DNA of 64,000 nt from Cacajao melanocephalus (Eukaryota; Chordata; Mammalia; Primates; Pitheciidae), in assembly GCA_963573385.1 (NCBI GenBank), contig CAUYLG010044479.1:1-64000 (forward strand). The letters are read 5' to 3'. The notes beneath the pieces were generated by a model. The model saw only the letters and a program-made list of their open reading frames with translations. It made no database searches and was not told the DNA's origin. The position numbers and the translations under genes were made by a program. Positions 1 through 9,569 of the stretch are shown here, piece after piece (the stretch's first letter is position 1; the number at the start of each line of letters is the position of its first letter).

Positions 1-229
1 TAAACCTTTTTTCAAGGTTCTTAGTTTCTTTGCATTGGGTTAGAACATGTTCTTTTAGCTCAGAGAAGTTTGTTATTACCCACTTTCTGAAGCCTGTTTC
101 TGTCAATTCATCAGACTCATTTTCCATCCAGCCTTGTTCCCATGCTGATGAGGATTTGTGATCCCTTGGAGGAGGAGACGCATTCTGGTTTTGGGCGTTT
201 TCATCCTTTTTGCACTGCTTTCTTCCCAT
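1..229 (-). pseudogene. L1 ORF1 N-terminal fragment
   Basis: The start codon lies at 227-229 on the complement and 76 codons are uninterrupted to the window edge, running from MGRKQC to a KNLEKRF-type coiled-coil start. L1 ORF1p is the RNA-binding chaperone of L1 retrotransposition. Whether the rest is intact cannot be seen. Given the age of the subfamily the element is presumed dead. Confidence 0.7.
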
Positions 230-870
230 CTTTGTGGATTTATCTACCTGTGGTCTTTGTAGTTGGTGACATCTGGATGGGGTCTCTGAGTGGACGTCCT
301 TTTTGTTGATGATGAAGTTATTTCTTTCTGTTTTTTAGTTTTCTTTCTAACAGTCAGGCCCCTCTGCTGTAGGAATGCTGGAGGTTCACTCCAGACCCTG
401 CTTGCCTGGGGATCACCTGCAGCGGCTGCAGAATAGTAAGTGTTGCTGCCAGTTTCTTCTTCTGTTATCTTTGTCCCAGAAGGATGCCCGCTAGATGTCA
501 GTCTGAGCTCTCCTTTATGAGTTAACTCTTTGAATATAAGGGGATCAGGTTGCTGCTTGAGGCGACAGTCTGTCCCTTATAGGAGCTCAAGTGCTGAGAT
601 GTGAGCTCCATTGTTCTGTGTAGAGCTGCTGGGCAGGTATGTTTATGTCTGCTACAGTGGAACTCATAACCACCTTTTTTCCCCAGGTGCTCTGTCCTGG
701 GAAGGTGGGGCTTTATTTATAAGTTCCTGAAGTTCTGCTGGTTTTTTTCAGAGATGCCCTGACCAGCGAGGAGGTAGCATAGTCACAGTCTGCCAGCAGA
801 GGTGTTGCTGAGCTACCATGGGCTCTGCCCAGATGCTGTGTGAACTTCTTTGCTGTTTACTGCCCTCGAT

Positions 871-921
871 AATGGTGGTCTGCCTCAGTAATGGTGGACT
901 GCCTCAGTAGTGGTGGATTCC
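871..921. repeat. 19-bp tandem repeat inside the L1 5' UTR
   Basis: Two adjacent 19-bp units (871-889 and 890-908) differ at one base (AATGGTGGTCTGCCTCAGT versus ...GGACTG...). A partial third copy occupies 909-921. Confidence 0.75.
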
Positions 922-1331
922 CTTCCCCCCACAGAACTGGACTGTCCCGGGTCCTGCACTGCTTGCTGTGAAACTCTCAGTCCAGAGCGTTTCAGATTGC
1001 TGGTCTTTGTGGGGGTGGGACCCACCAAGCCAGATCACCTGGCTCCCTATTTCAGGCCCCTTTTATTCAGTTGAATGGTCGGCTCTGTCTCCCAGGCTTT
1101 CCAGGCACCAGTTGAAATGGCCTCCCAGATTTGTGTGAGTTTTTGTACTGAGACCCCCTGCACCACCTGAAACAGCCATGCTGGAGACTTATGGTGCTTT
1201 TCTGCCCGGGAATCTCCTGGTCTGTGGGCAGTGAAAACTCGTTTGGAAATGTGGTGATCACTCACCCACTGTGTTCTCACTGGGAACTGCACTCCAGAGC
1301 TGTTCCTATTCAGCCATCTTGGCTACTTGTG

Positions 1332-1476
1332 TTGCCCAGCTAATTTTTGTATTTTTTGTAGAGACAGGGTTTCACCATATTGGCCAGACTGGTCTTGAAC
1401 TCTTGACATCAAGTGATCCACTATCCTTGGTCTCTCAAAGTACTGGCATTATAGGCATGAAGCACCATGCCTGGCC
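1332..1476 (-). mobile_element. Alu fragment, antisense, abutting the L1 5' end
   Basis: Reads GCCCAGCTAATTTTTGTA, then GTAGAGACAGGGTTTCACC, and ends in CACCATGCCTGGCC, which is the antisense of an Alu left monomer. It is cut off within 8 bp of the L1 terminus, so the L1 may have inserted into this Alu. The missing part would lie beyond the window. Confidence 0.85.
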
Positions 1477-2180
1477 TACCTTCATTTATTGGTACTGAAC
1501 ACATCAGTTTTACTTAGGGAAAGGTATGAAGGCTTCTTTCTTTTTATTTTCCTTTATTTTTAAAAAAATAAAAAATAAATGAAGTTAAAGCTTTTCTTAG
1601 AGTGATTACATCATTGTTTGATGCTGCATTCTACAAAACCAGGAACAATCATCCTTCAAGATAAAGATGCTTCCTTTAATTATACGAAATGTCAGTCTGC
1701 AAGTCACATGGAGTGGAAGGGGGTGAGTTATTCCAAGTCACCAAAAGACAAATGTATTTACAACTTCTATTAAAATCCTAACACTGTAGCTTTAACAAAA
1801 TTAATAGGATTTCGATGCATTCCTGATAGGTTTGACTCATAAATTTCAATTCTTGGCCCCCATGCCAAAGCTTGATGCTGCTCATCTGCTTGTTTCTGCT
1901 CCCCGAGGACAAGGCTATTTCAGGAGATACATTTTATATTGCCATCAAAACCAGGGAGAGCTTCTTTTAAAAATAAATCCATGGTCTTTTTCCTTTTTTT
2001 TTTTTCTACCTATGATTTGGGTAATTCCACAGTGAATAAAAGAGATGAAAAGACGTGATTTAAGACACATTAAGAATGTAAATATGAAAAGACATTTGGC
2101 ATCTGGTCTCTTCTCCAACAATTAATTTCATGAAAGCGTTTTCTGGTGGCTTACAAACAATGCATGAAAATGCACAATGG

Positions 2181-2201
2181 CCTTTGACAGGACGTCAAAG
2201 G
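2181..2201. repeat. Inverted repeat, 8-bp arms, 5-nt loop
   Basis: Arms CCTTTGAC (2181-2188) and GTCAAAGG (2194-2201) flank AGGAC. The arms are perfect complements. Confidence 0.85.
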
Positions 2202-2211
2202 GCCTGCAGGG

Positions 2212-2232
2212 CTGTGATGACTTCCATCACAG
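2212..2232. repeat. Inverted repeat, 8-bp arms, 5-nt loop
   Basis: Arms CTGTGATG (2212-2219) and CATCACAG (2225-2232) flank ACTTC. It has the same 8-5-8 geometry as the neighbour starting 31 bp upstream. Confidence 0.85.
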
Positions 2233-2289
2233 AAAATCAATTTCCTGTAAATAGTGAAGAAGCAAAGATTTTAGGCCAACATCAGATAT

Positions 2290-2303
2290 GATTCTCGAGA
2301 ATC
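2290..2303. repeat. Perfect 14-bp palindrome
   Basis: GATTCTCGAGAATC is its own reverse complement. It contains a CpG and a TTC-N4-GAA core. Confidence 0.85.
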
Positions 2304-3639
2304 TATTTTCTGCTTGTTTTCTGGAAGCACTTGGTGGAAATTTGAAATAGATATTTTACCCCATCAAATAATTTATCTTCTTTATCATCATCTGAAATAT
2401 CAAAGTTAATCTTTTATCAATATTTTTAGACCCCATTTTGTTCCAACGGTACATTCAATACAGTTAAAAAAAATACATTGGGTGCTTTCTGTTTGCAATC
2501 TGAATATACATATAAATGCTAGTGAGAAATGAAGAATATAAAGATTCCGTAACCAAAGCCTAGATCTGCATAAATTGAAAAAAAAATGAGAAGTTTAGAA
2601 ATATTTAGATAACGTTAAAATTGCATATAAATTAAAGATGAGTTTTATTATGACTCATTACAACTAATTCCAAAAGTTGATAGAAATCATTTAAAGAATT
2701 GTGATACTGTTTGGTGATATGTTAGGGGAAACATAGTTAGGAAATCTTTCCATTTCCTCAGTCTGGATTTCAGGAAATGAAAATTCCTCCTATCTCCCCC
2801 CAAATAATTCAAGCTCTGCTTTGTAAGTTATAGGAAATGCCCTCCCTGCCAGCTCATTTCCTCTTATTGTTCACTTTGAGTGGGCCCCTCAGGTACATTT
2901 TCATGCCTCTCTCTCCCTACAGATGCATTAAGCCTGGTAAAAGCCAAGGGTTTCCACAGGAAAAGAGCTGGGTCAGAGATATCCAAGGGCACCACGAATT
3001 TCCCTTCTGTAAGAGAATGAGAAAGGGAGTTTGAGAAAAGCCAGAATAAAAAAAAAGAAAAAAAAAAATCTAGCCAGTCAACATTTAGATCAATACATTA
3101 ACAAGAAAAGGAACAAAGTTTTTTCTGTTTTCACATTTTCAATGTAATTTTGTATTTAATTTTATTTAAATATTAATTTTATAGTTATATTTTGTATTGT
3201 ATACTTTCCAAAATGTTTGATATTTATTTGAATAATCATAGTAATTAGGATACTACTTTGCCCTGAAGGCTCAATAAGTAATTGTGGAATTAATTAAGGT
3301 AAAGTATGTAAGAATTTTTATGTTCATAAGAGTGATTTCATTATATTTCTGCATCAAAATTATGCTGAGTAGGAGTTTCTTGTACAAAATCAAGCTGTAG
3401 CAATATAGTATATTAAGCATCATGGAGATATTCTTGGAATATATGTTACCTATATGCAAATAACCCTATATTCAGGTTTTCCTTTTTCTCATTTTTTAAA
3501 TTATTTATTTCTTTCTAGCTAGCTGCCTATCTCCCAATATGTTTTTATTCTATATCTGATGAAATTAATTGATGTAGCTAACAGGTCTAGTGGATAAAGT
3601 TTCCCATTGAATTAGATGAAAATTGTTTTGTGCTAACTG

Positions 3640-3830
3640 AGAAAGGCTTACTTCCAGCCCTAGCTCTGATCTTCACTGTATGTATGTGCTTGAGCAAGTC
3701 ACTTCCTTTTATGAGTGCTATTTCTTCCTTATCTAACAAATAGAAATCATTCATCCCCTGCCAGCATCACTGGTTAAGGTGAAGATCAAATAAGATTATA
3801 AATGCACTCTGAGATGTAGAAAATGCTGTA
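3640..3830 (+). mobile_element. MIR SINE fossil
   Basis: Contains GCTCTGATCTTCACTGTATG, then GAGCAAGTCACTTCC, then the GTTAAGGTGAAGATCAAATAAG region, in the order of the MIR consensus (core GCAAGTCACTTAACC and tail GAGGATTAAATGAG). Confidence 0.6.
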
Positions 3831-3899
3831 TATTTATAAAATGATATCATTTATGCAATGATGATGGTATTAATTATGTGACAGACTAATCCTTAATAT

Positions 3900-4340
3900 A
3901 CAGAGCAGAATTCTCTCTTTTACCCTTTCAATCCTGATTTAATTGATAGCTATTTCTGGCTCTAAGATACTTATAGATTCAAAGCTGGCACTGAGAAAGA
4001 GAGAATGTCATGATTCCAAATGTATTAGATATAAAGTCATCCAAATAGCTATAATATGTAGATTTTGGTTTTGATTCATACAGGTTTAATTATCTGTAAT
4101 TTAAGAAAAGTAGATTTAATATTAATTATTTACAAATATAATTCCTTCTCAAAATAATCAGAATTGGGAGCTCACGTTGAGCCATTAAATTAACTAATTT
4201 TTCACTCTGTTAGAAAGCTAGATACATGTCTGTTTCTTATTTATCCTTTATAGGAATATTATTTATTAGCACTGGAAATCTCACCCTCACATCCTCTTCA
4301 AATGAAGTATTAAAAAATGATTAGTCTACACACAGTTATG
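3900..4340. other. Unassigned AT-rich intron
   Basis: No repeat, gene or RNA structure recognised. Confidence 0.4.
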
Positions 4341-4344
4341 AACT

Positions 4345-4515
4345 CCTTCTTAAATGTAATGGTAGGTGAAACTGCAAACAGTATCTCAATGAATTCTCAA
4401 AATATTTCTAACAAGGTATTGATCGCCCCAATTTTACAGATGGCAAAACAGGCTCAGGAAGGTAAGGTCATTTGCCAAAGCTCACACAGTGTGTCGAAAA
4501 CACTAAAACCCTTGT
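4345..4515 (-). mobile_element. MIR SINE fossil, antisense
   Basis: CCAATTTTACAGATGGCAAA, then CAGGCTCAGGAAGGTAAGG, then GCCAAAGCTCACACAGT match the antisense MIR consensus (CCATTTTACAGATGAGGAAA, AGAGAGGTTAAG, CCAAGGTCACACAG). Confidence 0.75.
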
Positions 4516-4879
4516 ATCAATCAAGACATGCATGTTGACCTTCACACAAGGAAGCTTTGAAAGCTACCTCATCACTGACAAATCCAGTGAAAATTAATCT
4601 TTTAGTCTCATCCCTTCGGTTCCTAATCTTCTTATGAGGCCGTATGTTTCTATTTAAGCATGTTGCAGCTACTTAAGTATGCCCACCAATTCTCCAATGT
4701 TTTACAAGTACCAAGCATAGGCCTTATAGCATTTCATTCACATTTTTGTATTAATGCCATTCTTTGTTTCCAAGGCATTAGGTTTTCTAGCCATTTATCT
4801 TCTGCCTGTGTCTTTAGTACCAATAAAGCTACCTTGGCTCTACTGCTTCTCTACTTTTAATCAGAAGCTTTCTTCCATT

Positions 4880-5270
4880 TCATTCCATATCAGTCAAGTT
4901 ATTTCACTACTACATTTCTGAATCTTTCATGCTTACACTTTGCCTTCCTTACCATGGAGCCTCTGCTTATGACATAGGAGATATTCTTCATTCTCACACG
5001 CAGCAACTAAGTAGCAAATAAATCCTTCAGCATGGAAGATCCTCCACATTTTCCTTATTTGTTTTTGTAATTTGTACCAACCCTTTATATTTGGTGAAGA
5101 TATCACTTTTATCTACGAAAATCTACGGGGTACATTGGTATGATTTAGATTCTTCTTCTCTATACACACTAATTGTTATATTCCAACCACTGTGCATAGT
5201 GATTGACATTTAATAAACATTCCATTAGTTGTAGAATAAGGGAGCAATTTAATGGATGAATGAAATGTGT
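4880..5270 (+). mobile_element. Possible L2 LINE 3' fragment
   Basis: TTGACATTTAATAAACATTC near 5200 and ATGGATGAATGAAATG near 5250 resemble the L2 3' end (CTCAATAAATATTTGTTGAATGAATGAA). It is diverged and the edges are uncertain. Confidence 0.4.
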
Positions 5271-5506
5271 GTCTAAAAATGAGGTTGCTTAAAAAATTCT
5301 GTTTCTCTGATTCATGTTATAGTGTTAGCTCCAAAAGCGAACACTCTCTATTAATTATTTTATGGTAACCTTGAAAACCTTTAGTGGTTTTCCATCTTAA
5401 CTATTTTTGATAAATAGTAAAAATGTCTAGTTTCCTTTGAAATACATTCAAGTCTTGTGGAAAGTTGAGAATGATATGCACATTCAGTGCGTTGTAATCC
5501 GGTGGA

Positions 5507-5598
5507 ATTGAAGTTACATTATTGCACTTGTGCTGTATCGCATAAGGTTGATATTGAACTTACGTTATTGTGCTTGTGCTAATTGCACAAGGTTGAAT
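5507..5598. repeat. Diverged 46-bp tandem duplication
   Basis: Two neighbouring copies share ATTGAA-TTAC-TTATTG-CTTGTGCT and then GCA(T)AAGGTTGA, with about six substitutions and one small indel. The first starts at 5507, the second at 5553. Confidence 0.75.
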
Positions 5599-5764
5599 AG
5601 CTTCCTTTCAGATACTGTCATCCCTGGCATGAATCAATCCAATCAAACAATAAACCACAGTCTGTCCTTTCTTATTTGGCAAACAGATAAAACACAGTTA
5701 ATACATTTCATTGCAACCCTCGAGTGTTCTCTTTCTAATGTTTACTTGAGAAAAGATTATAATG

Positions 5765-6480
5765 AAGTTGACTTAATTTATTCATACATTAATTCAAAAT
5801 CCATTTTTTAGTGTAATGTGCCAAGAACCTTTCAAAGGCTGGGAGTAGAGAGATGAAAGATAACATCCACCCACTCAAAGTTTTCACAATCAAGGTGGGG
5901 AAGAAGATAAGTAGATAATTATATTAGGTTGGTGCAAAAGTAATGGAGGTTTTTGCCTTGAAAGTAATGGTTTTATGGCAAAAACCGCGATTACTTTTGC
6001 ACCAACCTAATAGATGATGTGATTAGGTCTCAGCAGATAAACATCCTGAATTTTATGACAAAGAAGAGAAAGGAAAATCACTCAGCCAAGAAAGAGAGGA
6101 TTCAAGAGGGAGATCTACATTAGCTAAGTGGAAGCAAGGTATTGTTAGAGTGTTGGAAAGTGGAGGAAGTTTGAGGATTTTTTGAGGGTGGGAGAACAGC
6201 ATGTACCAAAACATATACACAAGACGGGCAGAGACTTCTCTAAGGGACTGAAAAATTATTGGCTGAATTATATTATAGGAACATTGGATTTGCATATATG
6301 AAAGAAGGAAAGGAGACAAAGCTGGAAATACAAGAAAGAATTACTGCAAAAGGGACCATATATGCCCTCCCAAGCTTTGGGGTGGGCAGAGCTTTGTATG
6401 GAGGGACAGTATGATTATATTAGCATGTTGAAGCAGCACTCTGGTGTATGGTCGTCAGATAAAATATAGGTCACATTTTG
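5765..6480 (-). mobile_element. L2 LINE fossil, antisense, interrupted by MADE1
   Basis: The left part (ATGTGCCAAGAACC, then GGTGGGGAAGAAGATAAGTA) and the right part (GGGAGAACAGCATGTACCAA at about 6188) match the antisense of L2 3' sequence. The MADE1 element at 5924-6010 sits between the two halves, as expected when a younger MITE inserts into an older LINE. Confidence 0.5.
5924..6010. mobile_element. MADE1 mariner-derived MITE (hairpin)
   Basis: An 87-bp near-perfect inverted repeat. The 34-nt arms at 5924-5957 and 5977-6010 pair with only two mismatches around a 19-nt loop. The ends TTAGGTTGGTGCAAAAGTAA and TTACTTTTGCACCAACCTAA are the MADE1 termini, and a TA dinucleotide flanks both sides (5922-5923 and 6011-6012), as in mariner target duplication. 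MADE1 is the source of the primate miR-548 family. The right arm contains CAAAAACCGCGATTACTTTT, the miR-548 3p pattern. Confidence 0.95.
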
Positions 6481-7365
6481 GATAAAGAATGAATCTTTTC
6501 TTTCAGTTTCAAAATGTCCCAAATCTTGCATGGGACATATTTACACTAAAATATTATTTGTTGCCAAATTGAAATTCAACTTTCACTGAACATCCTGTAT
6601 TTCTATGTGTTAAATCTGACAACCTTAGACTGATAGCAGTGAGGAAAATGAATTAGAGAAGAAAGGACAAGGCAGAAAGACCGATTCAAGGGACAACCTA
6701 TTAAAATCTGCATTCAGCCTTTGAGTCACAATGGCATTGCTATTACATTGTGCTAGAGTGCAGGATGTGGACAACTTTGTTACCATGGCTGAGACCCAGA
6801 TAGGCACAACCTGAAGAGAAAGACAATGAATATTCTGGAACAAATAGGAGATTTTAGTTCACTAGGGTTTACAGGAGCACTGGACCTATGATGGAACCAT
6901 ACTTTAAACTGGGAAGATGACATGTGTGCATATTTCCTTTGAAGACCAGGGTGTAAAATCAATACTGTTGCAATAATATGTGGGAAACCAAGAACCAGTG
7001 TATTTATCCTGGGTCTCAAGGAGAAGTATTCAGACAGGCACCATATTGGTGTTTGTATAATGATTTGAACTTTTCAATTTCCTCCCATACTCAGTATCTT
7101 CTATCTACATCACAATGGCTTTGCAGTCAGGAAACAGCTATAATTAACCCAATTGACAGATAAGGATATCTGCACATATACACATATTCTACCTTAGCTC
7201 CCTTATTAAAATGCCTTTTGCATATCAAATCCAAGCTGAACCGCCACATTTTCTACCAAAACATTCAGCCCGTAGTTTCTTCTCCCTGCCACTTACTATG
7301 TCAGCATTAATCAGCCCAGCACAAGGTTGCTCTCTGAGACCTTGTTTGGTTTTGGCTTGTTAACT
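6480..7365. other. Unassigned intron
   Basis: No recognised repeat or gene. Small open frames on both strands lack coding character. Confidence 0.4.
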
Positions 7366-7367
7366 CA

Positions 7368-7495
7368 TATTGCCACCCACTGGACTGTAAGCTGCCAAAA
7401 GGCAAGGACAACTTTCAGCATTTTCCAGGACACTTCTGTAGTATCTCAGTGAGTATTAGGCATATAATAGAATCCTAATAAATCTTTACTTATCA
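7368..7495 (+). mobile_element. L2 LINE 3' end
   Basis: CCACTGGACTGTAAGCTGCC, then GGCAAGGACAAC, then ATCCTAATAAATCTTTACTT follow the L2 3' UTR order (ACTAGACTGTAAGCTCC, GGCAGGGAC, CAATAAATATTTG). Confidence 0.65.
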
Positions 7496-7800
7496 GATTA
7501 GCAGTGGAAGAGCCAGAAATAAATTAAAAGTCTAGTATCTCAATATGCAGCCTTCTGCTCTTTTGGGTTATCTTCATACCTTTTAAAACATTTTCATCCC
7601 CTGTCAAATCATGGAAAGGTGTGATTTCAAGGAGAGCGAACACAACACTGTAGGCCCAACATTATTCAGAGGATGTTTTGTTCATCTCCAAAACTCGATG
7701 CAGAAATGAGCACAAATCACACTAAAGAGAGAGCGTCTGTTTAAACTGTACCACCAGGATAGGGTCTACCAGTGTGATGGAGTTGAGGTAGCTGACAGCT

Positions 7801-7822
7801 GACACACACACACACACACACA
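7801..7822. repeat. (CA)n microsatellite
   Basis: About 10 uninterrupted CA units. Confidence 0.95.
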
Positions 7823-8139
7823 TCCTCCCAGGAGGCCTGCTCCATCCTTGGTTCCTCTTTTATGCACCCTCAGGATGTGAGTTCAGTCTTCCCCAGCCAT
7901 TGCACAGATTCTGTGCTGCCCAGAGAGGGGGATTGGGAGCAAGTCCCTCTGCAAGTCAGAATTTAATCCACTAACTGGTTGTAATATGCTCCTAACTAAT
8001 GAGCAGTTGCTTTACGTTAATGGATATATTCAAATATTTGTTTTATTTATTTGTTAGCATAGGACATATGTGTATACTCCTATAAATAAGATAAATGTAA
8101 AATACATTTACTATGTATTGTATAGAGCAGCTATGCTCA

Positions 8140-8325
8140 CGGTAACCATGCCAACAAGTATATCAGAACCCCCGGAGGATTTTCTAAAACACAGCTTGCT
8201 GGGCCTTAGGGTTTCTGATTCACTTGATCCTGAGTAGGCATGAGAATTTGTAATTTTAACAAGGTCCCCAGGTGATCCTGATTGTGTTTATCCAGAACCA
8301 CACTTTGAGATCCATTGATGTAGAA
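8140..8325. mobile_element. MER5A-type hAT-Charlie MITE
   Basis: ATCAGAACCCCCGGAGGATT, then CTTGCTGGGCC, then TTTCTGATTCACTTGATCC, then AACAAGGTCCCCAGGTGATC, then CCACACTTTGAGATCCATTG follow the MER5A order. Confidence 0.75.
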
Positions 8326-8329
8326 AATA

Positions 8330-9490
8330 CGGTCTTATATTTGTCCATGTATGCGTTGTGCAAATACTGGTTTACATACAAGGACATCTATTCTATAAGT
8401 GTGTTATGGTTAGACAAAAATTAGTGTAAATATGCTTACCTGTATAGCTATTCATACATATATACAAATATACAAATAAAATACTTATTCAAAAAGCTAT
8501 AAATAAATGTTTATGAAAGGTTATAAGCCTAAATATCTAATTATATGTATACAAACACTTATATGCATGTTTGTATACAGAAATATAGTTATAAGTATAT
8601 TTCTAGGTGATATTTATACTGTGTATGTACATGTGTATAGTATCAACGTATCTTTCCCTTTTATAACAAAGGCCTTATTACGTATGACATCAAATATCAT
8701 ATTTTAGTTAAACTAATCACCAAAATCAGTGGTTAAGTGTTCCAACCTGAGGGCGGAGGTGTCTCCATGCTGGCCCTGTTAAGCTTTATTAGAAGGATGA
8801 TCTTTTCAGTTTCCCTAGAGTCTCTTACATATTTGCCATATTTCACATATGGAAGTGCCAAATTAATAAGCTTCATGGTCTTTCAGAACCACCAGGGTCT
8901 TCCTATAAAGTCAAATTTCAATTATTCTACTTTTTTGCCTTCCTCCCTAAGAGATAGTACAATTCTTCTGGCATTTAACTAACTAAATGAACAAAAGTTC
9001 AGTGCAAACTCAGTGTGTTGAGTACTCCTGGGTCTTATATCCTTCCTAGGCTAGAAGGATCTGCTTTGTTCAAAGGCAAACTTTGTCTTTGGAGGAGGAG
9101 GAAATGCTAGCCATGAGTTTGGGCCTGACACTTAGGAGGGCAAAGGTAAAAACAAAAGAAATGAAAGCACCAGGCTGACCAGATCTCCTGTGACACTCAG
9201 TACAATAACAGCTTCTTTCTTCCCTACTCCACTGTTCTTCAAACACAGTAGAAGGGAAAAAAGTGTAACCTGAAAGAAAAAAAGAAAATGTAGGAGAAAG
9301 AGATGGATACGCATTACTAGTCACTGTATTTCCAAGACATGATTATGCTCTGGTTACATCTCATGACATCACATTGCAACAAATATTACCCTTCGTGCAT
9401 AACTGTATTGGTTGAGGTCCAGAGTCTTCGGGTAACCTACTTAAGAACTCTCAACTAACAGTGGAAGAACCAGAATTTGAGCTAAGCCTG
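8330..9490. other. AT-rich intron, no recognised element
   Basis: 8390-8640 is dominated by TATA/ATAC-rich words of decayed microsatellite type. 8740-9330 is unique-looking sequence without coding or repeat signals. A faint MIR-like phrase lies at about 9440-9490. Confidence 0.4.
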
Positions 9491-9491
9491 A

Positions 9492-9569
9492 TTTCAATGG
9501 TTATATCCAGAAAACCATTAAATCAGTGCTTTTCAATGCTTATATCCAGAAAACCATTAAATCAGTGCT
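9492..9569. repeat. 39-bp tandem duplication, one mismatch
   Basis: Units 9492-9530 and 9531-9569 are identical except for G9500 versus C9539. Each starts TTTCAATG and ends AAATCAGTGCT. The 38/39 identity suggests a recent duplication in otherwise single-copy intron. Confidence 0.95.

Larger units (their letters stand above)
1..1324 (-). mobile_element. L1P LINE, 5' end (5' UTR and start of ORF1), antisense
   Basis: On the minus strand this reads from an L1 5' terminus (GCCAAGATGGCTGAATAGG at about 1305-1323) through about 1.1 kb of 5' UTR into ORF1, whose ATG is the complement of 227-229. The ORF1 fragment begins MGRKQCKKDENAQNQN and stays open to the window edge. It corresponds to the N-terminal region of the L1 RNA-binding protein p40. 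An intact 5' end means the element was not 5'-truncated on insertion. Its 3' part lies outside the window. The 5' UTR wording is diverged from L1PA1-3 and suggests an older L1PA or L1PB subfamily. It carries a short 19-bp tandem repeat at 871-921. Confidence 0.85.
1500..3640. other. Intronic unique sequence with a palindrome cluster
   Basis: No recognised repeat family apart from homopolymer tracts (T-run near 1992-2005, A-rich 3046-3068). It holds perfect short palindromes at 2181-2201, 2212-2232 and 2290-2303, discussed in the findings. Confidence 0.5.

Noticed and set aside
1271..1498. 75-codon + frame with an Alu-like protein sequence
   Set aside because: It is the well-known spurious reading of antisense Alu (FVFFVETGFHHIGQTGLELL-type wording).
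5924..6010. Considered as a tRNA- or snRNA-like RNA gene
   Set aside because: The palindrome is a mariner MITE with TA target sites. Only the miRNA-precursor idea remains plausible.
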